Source of the DNA: Cercospora beticola
Lineage: Eukaryota > Ascomycota > Dothideomycetes > Mycosphaerellales > Mycosphaerellaceae
Reading direction: 5' to 3'
NCBI RefSeq assembly: GCF_033473495.1
Contig: NC_088937.1
Location: 3,968,001 to 4,032,000 of the forward strand
DNA: 64,000 bases
The notes under the pieces are model-generated. The model did no database searches. It saw only the letters and a program-made list of their open reading frames with translations, and had not been told where the DNA came from. Below are positions 44,905 through 55,031 of the stretch, in pieces. The stretch's first letter is position 1; each line of letters opens with the position of its first letter. The translations under genes were made by a program, and so were the position numbers.

Positions 44905-45640
44905 GGTGAAGAAATCCCTAAGAAGGCAGATCTTTAGCCTTTACGCGTGTTAGACAGGCAATGGGCGACAGTGCTGCGAAGTATCGATGAGAAACCCAGC
45001 ATAGAAGACGGGAAAAAATTGTTTGACCCCGTCGCCATGTACGAATCTGGAGACGCATCTGCCATCTTGTAAGAATATCAAAGTTGCCTCATACACCTGT
45101 GTCTCTCGAAACCGGAAAGTACTCACTTATTCTTTTCCATCGTTCTCCCTAATTCTACTGTTTTCACAGTTCTCATGCAATAGATATCTCCCATCTTCGG
45201 GGGGCAGACCGGGCCTCCATCATCTAGACAGACAGAGAAACCAAAGCTACCCGAGTGCGCAGCATCCAACACGTGTTATCCATGGATGTAGAGCTATTGT
45301 AGGGAACTTCATTATCGGCGCTGGTCCTACGGTTATCGTCAGCCCCTTCGACGAGCCTCTGAGCCGCATCGACGAAGAAGCAGCCATAAACCTATAGACG
45401 AATAGTGCAAATTCACCTAACACTGCCACTTATCGTTTCTTCATCGCGACTCTAAATCTTAACCCTTTTCGCCTCGATAGACAAGACTCCCTGGATTAGC
45501 GTGAAAAGCACGCTGCAGTTATTTGAAAGGATAATTCACTCTAGGTTTTGGAAAATCGAATTTCTATTTTCTATCCTGCTACCCAGCAGGACCCATCAAG
45601 CAACCTTTCTGCATAATAGTCGCAACAAAACCCTTCCCCT
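44905..45640. other. intergenic, nothing recognised
   Basis: No supported gene. Right edge of the RING family. Confidence 0.45.
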
Positions 45641-46987
45641 CTAACAAACATACAACTCCTCCAAAACAGCAGCCTTTTCCCACTCAGTCAAAACCCTCCC
45701 CCGTTTCTTAGCCTCCCAAAGCAAATCAAAAGCCCAAGTCGATCGAACGCGATACGCCAAATCATCACGGACATACGGCAAATGTACGTCCAGAAACGCG
45801 CGAAGTTCCTTGAAAACGAAATGTCCGAGTTTCCAGGCACCAGGGTGGAACTCCAAACTCGTGAGGTACAATTTCGGAAACGCATGGCGCTTGTTCACAA
45901 CTTCTGGAATGTGGAGAAGCTCATTGCCGTCCTTTTCTTTTGTGACCAAATTGGTCAGAAAGCCGTTGCTGTTCTCACTGTCTCTTGCAGCCAAAGAAGG
46001 AGGAAACGCGGGTAAGGCCGGTTCCTTACGGGCTTTGATATCGAGGTAGTTTTGACGAAGTTCTTCTCTGCTCAATGGGAGTCCAAATTTCGCAAGCGTA
46101 GCTGTAAGATCGAACTCCGATCCGACAAGATACGGATCCGCACAATCGACAATCTCCATGAACTTCTTGACCGTGCTGACATCGCACAATTTTGGCGAGT
46201 AAAAGTCATGTGTAGACAGCTCCCAGATACGAGTGTCGATATAAGTCTGGACGAGTGCTTCAGCGATGGTTTGCAGAATGTTGATCAAAGCATCGGGGTA
46301 TTCTTTCCAGGTGACGTTCAGTTGGTTAGCCGGGCGTTCGCTTTCTGGGAAGTATTTGATTGCAGCCCCGATTTCAGGGGCCCAGTTGACGAGCCATTGG
46401 AAAAGGCATCTCTTTGTGCTGCGGCGAATGTACTTGGGGTCTTTCCAGATGCCGCGCTTGGATAGGTACCAGAAGAGGAACTTGCAAAAGCTTGGTTCTT
46501 GTGGAGTACCATTGTAGTATTGCGCGTCCACTATGGCTTGACATTGCGCTGGAGCGGCTTTGAGGAGAGATTTCTGGTTGTCGTCGATCACACCACGGAA
46601 AGATGAAGACACGCCGCGACAGCGTTGAATTTCTCGCGGTGGAAGATGGGATACGATCCCGAGCATCAGCTCTGCTGGTAGACTCTGGATTGTTGTCTTT
46701 GCGTCTTTGTTGGCAATGGCGGCACGATGCTTTTCAATGTGATCAGCATCTCCACGAGGTCGGCTGGGCTTGATGACGGCGTTGTGGTCGTGAAACGGAA
46801 GCACGGTGAAGATGTTGCTGGGGAAAGAGTCCATCTTGACGGTTTGAGTTCTTGTGCCGGCTGTCCAGCAGCTGGCGGGTGAATTCGTTGTTGGTCGTGA
46901 GTGTACTGCGGTAGGTTGTTTTGGAATCAGTCTCGTTTCGATGCAGTAGATTGTTTTTGGAAGAGTCTCACGTTGATGCGTGCTCAT
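45641..46987 (-). CDS. F-box protein (448 aa)
   Basis: Single exon from the ATG at 46987; a second ATG at 46834 (MDSFPSNIF) gives 397 residues and may be the true start, as the first 50 residues look poorly conserved. The F-box lies near residues 98-132: SLPAELMLGIVSHLPPREIQRCRGVSSSFRGVI. The remainder is helical with no leucine-rich, WD or Kelch repeats visible. F-box proteins bind Skp1 and bring substrates to SCF ubiquitin ligases. The target is unknown. Not close in sequence to the other F-box-like genes of the window. Confidence 0.8.
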   Translation of the reverse strand: MSTHQRETLPKTIYCIETRLIPKQPTAVHSRPTTNSPASCWTAGTRTQTVKMDSFPSNIFTVLPFHDHNAVIKPSRPRGDADHIEKHRAAIANKDAKTTIQSLPAELMLGIVSHLPPREIQRCRGVSSSFRGVIDDNQKSLLKAAPAQCQAIVDAQYYNGTPQEPSFCKFLFWYLSKRGIWKDPKYIRRSTKRCLFQWLVNWAPEIGAAIKYFPESERPANQLNVTWKEYPDALINILQTIAEALVQTYIDTRIWELSTHDFYSPKLCDVSTVKKFMEIVDCADPYLVGSEFDLTATLAKFGLPLSREELRQNYLDIKARKEPALPAFPPSLAARDSENSNGFLTNLVTKEKDGNELLHIPEVVNKRHAFPKLYLTSLEFHPGAWKLGHFVFKELRAFLDVHLPYVRDDLAYRVRSTWAFDLLWEAKKRGRVLTEWEKAAVLEELYVC

Positions 46988-47180
46988 CGAAGCTTTAATG
47001 TACCCAAGCGAGCATTGTGTAAACAGAACAACTCTGAGGACGAGGATAATGGCACAGTCTCAGTAGAATGAAACGGGACAAAGGGCTGGTGCGAGCACAA
47101 AGTCATGGTACCGAACGTACAAAAGACAATAAAGCGAAACAGCCGCCACTGAGAATCCACACACAACGAGCCGTCTATAG
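46988..47180. other. promoter region of the F-box gene
   Basis: Nothing specific recognised. Confidence 0.4.
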
Positions 47181-47707
47181 GTGCAGCTGTGTGCAGTGAT
47201 CGCTATCAACCAGTTGCAATCAATCAGAGGCTCCGGACAGATTGCCAAGGCCAGTGGTTGCAACCAAGGGTGGTGCAACCAAGAAAATGAATCAAAATCA
47301 AGGTTCCCCACAGGCAAAAAGAATGTGAAAAGCCTGGGTTTTGATCAGCGATATTCATTGGAGACGGCGGAAAGATGAGGCAGAGCCTGCGGATACCTAG
47401 TTATATGGTCGAGAGCCGCGGAGGCATCAATCTATATACCTTACGGACACCGTACGGACACCTCCGCGGCTACTAAGAAGCTAGAGGCCATTTAAATCGA
47501 TATTGCAGGCATTTATTATCAAACTATATACTCAACGAGGTTGCTAAGCCTCCTTTCAATCAATCCTATTCTATTATTGCGACTGTTTATCCCCTTGGGC
47601 AAATGGTTGCAACCAATTAGAATGTGTTATCCGATTGCGGTTGAACACGATTGACCAACAGATTGAACTTACCTGATTGATCGCGATCACTAGCTGTGTG
47701 TGTGCAC
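47181..47707. mobile_element. MITE-like inverted-repeat element
   Basis: The left end (47181-47230) and the right end (about 47660-47707) are related as inverted repeats: both carry AGTGATCGC-N-ATCAA-N-CAG next to an AGCTGTGTG-type motif. Inside are a perfect 11-bp inverted repeat AGCCGCGGAGG / CCTCCGCGGCT (47414-47424 and 47461-47471), two direct copies of TACGGACAC, and two palindromic GGTTGCAACC sites (about 47257-47266 and 47606-47615). No coding capacity. The AT-rich centre suggests age or repeat-induced mutation. A 27-base relative lies at 15552-15578. Target-site duplication not found. Confidence 0.45.
47414..47471. repeat. Perfect 11-bp inverted repeat
   Basis: AGCCGCGGAGG at 47414-47424 pairs with CCTCCGCGGCT at 47461-47471 around a 36-base loop. 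Confidence 0.8.
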
Positions 47708-47940
47708 GACAAGCTGTGGCGATGATGGCCTGGGATATGAATCGATCAAAGTTCATCCATATTCATTCTATAAATGTATCCCATGCCTCAGACCAAAACC
47801 TCCTGTACCAATGCAATCAACCCAGAAACCTGTTCCCTATGTACCATCCCAATCATTAATCTCATCAACATCATAAAAATCATGAACTCATTACAATCAG
47901 AACTCAACACCATCATCACTTGCATCCTTTAAGCTTCATA
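47708..47940. other. 3' flank of the GH64 gene
   Basis: AT-rich, nothing recognised. Confidence 0.4.
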
Positions 47941-49593
47941 TTACGTTCCCCCAACAATAATCCTCAACAACCTCGGCTGCGGACTAGCAACCAACCCACT
48001 CTGATCCCACTCGCCCTTGAGCGTAACATCATCATAAGCAAAAGCGTACCCCCGTCCCTCATGTTCAATCTCATGCACAAATTTCGAATAATAATTCTTC
48101 GGCGGATTGTTCGAATTCGGTCCACTTTTAGGCGTCCTGTAATAATCCTTCGGACTTAGTCCAGGTTGCACGTTCCCACCCTTGAGGAACAGTGTGCTTC
48201 GATGGAAAGCGGCGCATAATCGTGGGACGACAGCGAGATGGACACCGTTGTCGCCGGATTGAATTCCAAAGGGACCGGTGTTGCAGCCCATGATATCCGA
48301 TGCGGTGGGTTTGGCGTAGGGGCGGTTGTCGCCTTTGCATTGGAGGAGATTATCTTTGACGCGGCAAGGGACTTTTCCGGCATCGGTTTGGGTTTCGATG
48401 ATGAGGTCTTCGTTTGCGTATTTGGTCCAGGCATTTTCGACGTAGCGGTCGTAGTAGCCTTTGAATGCGTCTGGCTTCTGGGAGATGAGGTTTGATGGGG
48501 CAAGAACGCGGACGAGTTTGTTTTTGGAGTCGCGGTAGCAGAGTTGATCCCAGGGTTGTTTGTCCTTGCTAGCTTGTGTCTTGAGAACGTCGCAGAGGTG
48601 GTCGGCTGCGTTGGAGGGAGTGCCGAGGATGGAGCGTTTGGCGTTGTTGGCTTCTTCGAGTTCGATGCCGAGGGGTAGGCCGACGAAGTCGACTGCGGTG
48701 ATATCGGCGTAGAGGCCGTACGCTGCTGCCCAAGAAAGCTCTGCGAAGGCGTAGTTCCTCTGAGAGTTCGGGTCGGCGGCATTGACTGCGGCTGGCTCGA
48801 CGAGACCTGGTCCGTTGGGTGTCGCGACGACGAAAAAGTCCAATTTGCCGTCAACAATCCAGACTCGGGAGCTCTCAATGTAGCCGGGAAGCGTCAGTGT
48901 CAATGTTGAATTGGGCTTGCCTAGAGGAATGGCAATGGACCCCTTCACCGGCTCAGGCGTTGCTGAACTGGTGGTCGGGTTCATCCATTTGCCGTCCTGG
49001 CCAAGCATAACGAGAGCACCTTTGGTGTCCAGACCGGAGACGTAGACGAGTAAGTTCTCGCTTGGCCACTTGTTTACGATGCTGAGAGTCAGCACTCCAT
49101 TTGCTGCTGCCTTCGATAGCTCATCAGCATCTGCTGGAAGTTGTGTCCTGTTCGTGCGTGTGCTGTTCGCCGATGCCAGCAGTCTCGGAGGTGGAAAAGG
49201 TATCAGACGTCCAGTCCCGCTTGTTAAAGTCGTGTTGCCGGTGTTGTTATTCCTGGAAGGGGTTTCGATGACATATGTCGTGCCGTTAGCATACTGTCCT
49301 ACGGTCCTGACATTGCCGCCCAGAAGAAATCGTGGGACTTCTTGTCCGTTCCAAGTGGTTGCGTTGAGTGTGTTGTAGTCGCGGACCAAGACTTCAGGTG
49401 TGGTTGTTTCGTTGCTTTTGAAAGTCTCGGTGCCTGTGAGTGTTTCGTTGCCTGCTAGTGTTGAATTGCCTAAGGATGTTTGATTGCCTGTCCATGGTTC
49501 ATCGCGAACAAATAATGGTACTGCTCCTGCTGGGTTTGACCAAGGCAGTAAGAGTAGCAGTGGTAATGACAGATATTTGTGCATTGTTAGCAT
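47941..49593 (-). CDS. Secreted GH64-like beta-1,3-glucanase
   Basis: Single exon, 550 residues from the ATG at 49593; a second ATG three codons later starts an equally good signal peptide (MHKYLSLPLLLLLPW). After it comes a 120-residue N-glycosylation-rich, repetitive spacer (NSTLAGNETLTGTETFKSNE). The catalytic region begins near LTLSIVNKWPSENLLVYVSG and includes SRVWIVDGKLDFFVV, a LYADITAVDFVGLPLG block and a C-terminal NYYSKFVHEIEHEGRGYAFAYDDV block, as in glycoside hydrolase family 64, the thaumatin-like glucanases that cut laminaritriose units from beta-1,3-glucan. Acts outside the cell, on its own or another fungus's wall or on stored glucan. Confidence 0.85.
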   Translation of the reverse strand: MLTMHKYLSLPLLLLLPWSNPAGAVPLFVRDEPWTGNQTSLGNSTLAGNETLTGTETFKSNETTTPEVLVRDYNTLNATTWNGQEVPRFLLGGNVRTVGQYANGTTYVIETPSRNNNTGNTTLTSGTGRLIPFPPPRLLASANSTRTNRTQLPADADELSKAAANGVLTLSIVNKWPSENLLVYVSGLDTKGALVMLGQDGKWMNPTTSSATPEPVKGSIAIPLGKPNSTLTLTLPGYIESSRVWIVDGKLDFFVVATPNGPGLVEPAAVNAADPNSQRNYAFAELSWAAAYGLYADITAVDFVGLPLGIELEEANNAKRSILGTPSNAADHLCDVLKTQASKDKQPWDQLCYRDSKNKLVRVLAPSNLISQKPDAFKGYYDRYVENAWTKYANEDLIIETQTDAGKVPCRVKDNLLQCKGDNRPYAKPTASDIMGCNTGPFGIQSGDNGVHLAVVPRLCAAFHRSTLFLKGGNVQPGLSPKDYYRTPKSGPNSNNPPKNYYSKFVHEIEHEGRGYAFAYDDVTLKGEWDQSGLVASPQPRLLRIIVGGT

Positions 49594-51024
49594 GCGCAGT
49601 CAAGATGATAGAATGATTGTACTGACGATCTGGTGTAGTGAAGCCTGCTTTTATGTGTTATGTTTGACTCTGAAGATGTGGCAGACGAAGTGGCAGGCGG
49701 ACTGTTCTGGGCGGGAGGCTGTGATGGAGGAGGACAATGTAGATGGCAGGTTTTCAAGGAATCGCAGCGGCTGCACGCCATATATTCAAGAGCACAACAA
49801 ACGTTGGGGCTGTAATATCAAGTGACGCAGAGATCCAGAGCCTCGTACTTTGCCTGGCTCGAAGATACGCTGCGAAGTCTTGTCATCGAGCGATGGCATC
49901 CCAATACCATGAACATGGAGAGCCGAGATCTCACAGAGAGACAGACTGGGCAAAACCGTTGGTGAGGCTCCATGCAGGGCCATAACGATCGTGGTGAAGA
50001 TCTTGGGAATGCCTTTGGGTCAGCACACGTGAGTACAAATGACGTGAGATGGCAGGCGAAAAGGCTCCTCGTCGCCGACGGCGCGTATTGCGATGGCTCT
50101 GGCGGACGTTGTCGCATGTATCGTTGCTGGGGGAGGGCAATAACGCAGGCAACGTCCAACGTGTCGACCTACGAGTAGATTCATCGCGCCAACTTACTGT
50201 CATTGGTTCATCGTCCGCGCGTCACATTCGTCGGTGAGCAGTCAGTCGAGATGCTGAAGTCAGGCATTCATCGTAGGTGGCGCATACGCCGTCGGATCCT
50301 GTAGGGAAAGGTGAAGCCAAGTGAAATGTGGAGTGGTTGGCGGGAACTTCATGGCGCAATCTCCCGTAGCCACGCGGCTGGCCGACCGTTGCCGTTGAAC
50401 GAACGGTTCGTGGTCGGCATAGATACGGCCAGGCCTCGATCGCTGATGGCGTCGTGTCTCCCAGCCGAACCACGCGTGCATCGTGATGTACAGATGGCTG
50501 TCGGCTTCGAGAAGTGCTTGGCTCTTCGTGTGATAATCCACTGGTTCTGGCCACGCCGTTCAGACAGCCACGTAAGCAGACCTCGTCCAGTACCGCGAAA
50601 GGGCAATCGCCGAGATATGAGTGGGACATGGTGTCTTCTCTGCTTCTTCGTTCATTTCCTTCTGCCGAGGGAGGCTATCGTGGATGCTGGACAGCAGGTG
50701 GTTAACAACTATGCTTCCCACTGCAGCAATGCTCATCATTGCCATATCTGATCTCGCAGGCTTGCAATTCGATAATCCCCGAGAGGCCTCCACGATATCG
50801 CGCGTCCGGATGAAGGTCATTGGTGCAAATGAGCGATGATCTGTTGGCAGACATGGAGTGAAGTCGTGTCGAGGAGTGAAGAAAGGGGAAGACGCGTGGA
50901 GTGATGTCATCGTGCGGGAGCCCTGCCAAGACACCTCCAATGCCTCCAAGGTCGTTTCCCAAACACATTCGACGGAACCTCACGACAGACAAGAGTCACA
51001 GAAATCCGGAGACTCACAGCCAAA
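49594..51024. other. intergenic, nothing recognised
   Basis: No supported gene in 1.4 kb. Confidence 0.4.
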
Positions 51025-51380
51025 ATGCCTTCAGAAGAAGAACTCGCACAAACCGTCGAGTCCAAGACCGTAAGAAACCCCACAACATCACTCCAGATGA
51101 TCCCGAAGTATTTCCTGAACTGACCCACCCCCAGGCCGTCGAAGCCTTGGATCCCACTCACGAACCCGAGCCATCCGACTTGACAGGACTGGGCACGCAT
51201 TTCCGCAGCACCTTCGATCCAGCTCTGAAGAAGAATGCACCAAATCTTCCAGACACTGCCATCGCTCCTGCTCCGGCCTCTGCAAAGCAAAAGCTTCAGA
51301 ATACGAATTCGACCATGACGACGGCTCAGCTGCAGAAGGCTGCGCAGGAGGGGGATCCGAATGGGTTGAATAAGCAGTAA
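51025..51380 (+). CDS. Small conserved-looking protein of unknown function (96 aa)
   Basis: Two exons, 51025-51069 and 51135-51380, with a 65-nt intron (GTAAGA donor, CTGAC branch-like site just before CCCAG). The join gives MPSEEELAQTVESKT followed by AVEALDPTHEPEPSDLTGLG. The protein is hydrophilic, Pro/Ala-rich and ends QEGDPNGLNKQ; no signal peptide or membrane segment. I recognise no domain. The clean intron and codon composition favour a real gene. Confidence 0.6.
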
Positions 51381-52608
51381 AGCGCAGAAGAGTGGGGGAC
51401 TGAGAGAATGAAGATACGAAGGATATGAAATAGATGAGTATGGGCGCGAAGAGGCATACATGAAACAGGGAGGACCGTAATGGTGTACACCGGTCAGGAT
51501 GGCGGGTTATAAGACAGAACCGCGGTGAACGAGCTTTGGGACACAGGACCTGTCAATGGTCTAGATGTAAGCATGGTCAAGTAGAGCTTTGCCGAGTCGC
51601 ACAATGCTTAGAGCTTTCAAGCTATGCACATGGCTTCGCCTGCAGCACAAACCTCGCAACTCGCACGTCAGCCACCTCCAACCCTTGCGCGGACAGCTTG
51701 CTCAGCTTTCAGGCTATGTCTCGAGAAGTGTTCGCGAAGCATGGGACATCTGGGAGAGAGCGCACCCGCAGCACTGCGCACAACAGCGATCTCGCCAGTG
51801 CACCAAGAAGTGAAAGCATTTGTCGGTCTCGCACCAACATAAGCGTCAGCCTCCGATACAGCGCACATCGTGGCTATCTTGCTGGAGCAAAGTCTCGAAG
51901 TTTGGTAAAGCTCAGCTGAGAAGATTTCAGCCCACCGACACTGGGTGGACGCATGGCGCTCGTCTTGCAGTGCTGTGGCTGGCTGAAGACCGAACTGATG
52001 ATGACAGACGAACAGAGGGTCCAGTAAAGCAATCTTCGATGCGCATTGACTTGCACTACTCAGCAGGCACGATACATTGGACATCATGTTGACAACACAT
52101 CCAAAAGGATCGCACTATCACAAGATCGACACGGTCAAGTCAGTTCTCAAGCAGGAACAAGAAGCTCGAGCCACAACGCCACGTCGAAGCACGATTCTGT
52201 CACCGCCGCCTGCCAAGCAAAAACAACAACTTCCACTTCCAGCAATTGCTCTCATCTCGAACTCAGAGTGGTTGTAATTTTGCTCATTTATGCAGCTCCC
52301 AGCCATCCATTCTCGCCAATGGCTTCGCTTTCACCTGCCCGATGTCACAGCACATGGCCTGCAGGAACCAATGCAGGACCCATCACACGCGTGTTCGCCG
52401 GGTGAGGAGCCCGATGGACAAACGCAGGACGCGATTGAAATGCGTTGTCAGCACCTCGCGCCTTCGACGTGATGCGAAATGCGAGCCTGTTGCTTTTGAC
52501 GCGAGTTGAGTTGAAATGTGCGTCTGGCGCGCTTGTCGGGCGCAGAAGGTTGGCGATGCGTTTCTGATCTGAGTACGCGTGCTGAGGGAGCGTGTGGACT
52601 TGAGCACA
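51381..52608. other. intergenic, nothing recognised
   Basis: No supported gene; upstream region of the surface-protein gene. Confidence 0.4.
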
Positions 52609-54405
52609 ATGTATACTGTGTTCGTCGGCTTGTGGTGCGCTGCTGCTTTAGTGTCAGCTGGCAATCATCCTCCAGCTGGCTATCACGACGACAACTATGC
52701 GCCAGAATACGGCCAAGATGGGCATGAAACGCCAGCAGCAACAAGTCATGCCGGGCACGAATACGGCCCTCCGCCTACCTATCCAGCCAGTCCCGAGTGT
52801 CCAACGTACACTGTGACGAAGACGGGTCGTCCAAAGCACATTACCGTGACAATCACATCTACGATCGCCACAAAAGTCACTATAACAGAAGGACAGAAGT
52901 ATTATCATCCGACGACAGCCACGGTCACCGAGCATCCGCAATGTCATCCTCTGACAACTACTGTCTACAAGGAGAAACATGGAAAGCCATATACAACCAC
53001 GGTCTATCCCGACAAGCCATGCCATCCCAGCACTTTGACTGTGACGGCTGGCAGTACAGTAACCAGCACTAGCTATATCACGCAACCTGGTGGTACAGTC
53101 ACAAATACTTTGACAGTGACTTCTGGAGGAACAATCACAAGTACCAGCTATATCACGCAGCCGCCTGCAACAGTCACGAAATTCGAAGTTTCGGCAATCT
53201 ACAGCGATCGAACGATCACGACAGGAGCACCGATCTGCGGAGGTGGAACAACATACATCAACAAATACAATGCTACAATCACTATTCTTACCACAAGAAC
53301 TTTGGCCAACACGACTGTCACATCTACACTATACTCGGAAACGACAACTTCGACTACTACAGTAGCCACCCAGACTGTCACTTTTACCACCCTTTCCGCA
53401 ACGACCAATACTGTGACAGATATTTCTCTCGTCTACCTGCCGAGCGTGACAACGGTGACAGCAGGAAACGGCACGGTGACAGGGACTCGGTACTTTCCGA
53501 GCGGCACCGCAACGATCACTTCATATCTGTTGAGCGTGAGCACGACGACGAATGCTGGATCCACAGAGACGCAATACATCCCGAGCGGCACATTGACGAC
53601 AACCTACTACATCTCGAGCGTGAGCACCACCACGAATCCCGGATCAACTGTGACGCAATACTTCCCAAGCATAGTCACCGTGACCGCAGGCGATGGCAAC
53701 GTCACAGACACAGTCTACGTCCCAGGAGGAACAGCAACAATCACCTCCTTCTACCCATCAATCACCACCATCACCGAACCCGGTCAAACCGTCACAATCT
53801 ACCTCCCATCAAACGACACACAATACATCTGCTGCAACGGCACAGGCGGTGGCGGCGGCGGCGGCGGTGGAGGAGGCGGCAACAACGGCACAAACACCTA
53901 CAACCTGATCGTGGACTACCTCGAAACAACCTACCTCTCCCTCATCGACCGCTCCCTCACCAACATCACCGAAACAATCTCCAATCGTCTCCGTCTCGAC
54001 CTCCAAAACTTCTTCTCAGGCTCAAACTCCACCTTAAACCTCAACACCACAATAACTCTCAACACCACCGACCTCAACTACCTCAACCGCACAATCAGCG
54101 GTACAATCATAAATTTCTTCGGGGATGAATTTAATAATCGTTCCTCTCCCATAAACGAGGCAATACGAGTTGAGATAAATGACACACCATGGTGGGCGAT
54201 TGTCATTCTTGTACTTGTGATTTTGATACTGTTGGGGTTGTTGCTGGGGTGTTGTTGGGCCTTCTGTTTTGGTGGGAAGAAGGGCAAGAAGAAGGAGAAG
54301 GAACATTCGCCTCCGCCGGTTGCGCCGCCAGCAGGAGGAGGAAGTCTGTGTATGAGGTGTAGGAAGCCGAGGAGTGTTTGTGGGTGTGCGGAGGGGCCGC
54401 TTTAG
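52609..54405 (+). CDS. Thr/Ser-rich single-pass surface protein with Cys-rich cytosolic tail
   Basis: Single exon, 598 residues from the ATG of MYTVFVGLW; the frame runs ten codons upstream from a CTG. Signal peptide 1-18, a His/Gly/Pro-rich start, then about 380 residues of Thr/Ser/Val-rich repeats built on TVTAG-N-G-TVT, SGT(A/L)TIT and SVSTTTN units, sure to be heavily O-glycosylated. A 12-residue poly-Gly hinge (about residues 417-428) precedes an N-glycosylation-rich stalk. One membrane helix (AIVILVLVILILLGLLLG) is followed by a Lys-rich stop-transfer and a 40-residue tail with CMRCRKPRSVCGC, a possible zinc knuckle. The layout resembles wall-stress sensors (rod, one helix, short tail) but the head domain and tail are not those of Wsc or Mid2. 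Function inferred only. Confidence 0.75.
   Translation: MYTVFVGLWCAAALVSAGNHPPAGYHDDNYAPEYGQDGHETPAATSHAGHEYGPPPTYPASPECPTYTVTKTGRPKHITVTITSTIATKVTITEGQKYYHPTTATVTEHPQCHPLTTTVYKEKHGKPYTTTVYPDKPCHPSTLTVTAGSTVTSTSYITQPGGTVTNTLTVTSGGTITSTSYITQPPATVTKFEVSAIYSDRTITTGAPICGGGTTYINKYNATITILTTRTLANTTVTSTLYSETTTSTTTVATQTVTFTTLSATTNTVTDISLVYLPSVTTVTAGNGTVTGTRYFPSGTATITSYLLSVSTTTNAGSTETQYIPSGTLTTTYYISSVSTTTNPGSTVTQYFPSIVTVTAGDGNVTDTVYVPGGTATITSFYPSITTITEPGQTVTIYLPSNDTQYICCNGTGGGGGGGGGGGGNNGTNTYNLIVDYLETTYLSLIDRSLTNITETISNRLRLDLQNFFSGSNSTLNLNTTITLNTTDLNYLNRTISGTIINFFGDEFNNRSSPINEAIRVEINDTPWWAIVILVLVILILLGLLLGCCWAFCFGGKKGKKKEKEHSPPPVAPPAGGGSLCMRCRKPRSVCGCAEGPL
53846..53880 (+). repeat. GGC/GGT microsatellite coding poly-Gly
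   Basis: About 12 glycine codons in a row between the Thr-rich rod and the stalk of the surface protein. Confidence 0.8.
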
Positions 54406-55031
54406 AGGAGCACGAAAAGGAGATGGGAATGGGGAAGTTGAAAATGGATGATGATGGGAAGATGGAATGAGAATATGAGGTAATGGATGAGTGATGAGGA
54501 ATGGATATGCGCTTTATGATACCCTGAGATTGATACCCGCCAATTATACATTTGCGATGATTCTTGGTGACACTTTTTACTAAATTCAGGTCTTTCAAAT
54601 GGCTTGCATCTTGCGGTTCCAGCACACGATCGCCCAAGTTGGATTGAAAAAGCCTTCGTTTTACCGATGGTGAGGCAGCTGGATCACATCTATCGCGAGT
54701 AGCTCGAGCGCGTTGCAGTAGTGCCGACAGCTGTACGGCGTAGGATGCTGCTACCAGATCTCTTCATTTGTAGCCTCGACCGTGCTGTGTGCTTTTGAGG
54801 TGTTTCCACTGTTGTTACATCTCGCAGCCAGCATAATCTCCCTGTGTCAGATGTAGAAGACACATAGGCGCATCATGGCTACTGCTTCGGAGTATGGAAA
54901 GGCGGCCTAGACAGCGGGCAGTTCACTTTACCTGATGCATAATATGTCTGGCAATGGAAAGACAGCTGATAGTCACGGAGCGCAACTGACGCTTTCGAAT
55001 AAGAAGATGCAGATTTGCATAAGCCGTTTAC
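54406..55031. other. convergent intergenic region
   Basis: 3' ends of the surface-protein gene and the transporter gene. Nothing recognised. Confidence 0.5.
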
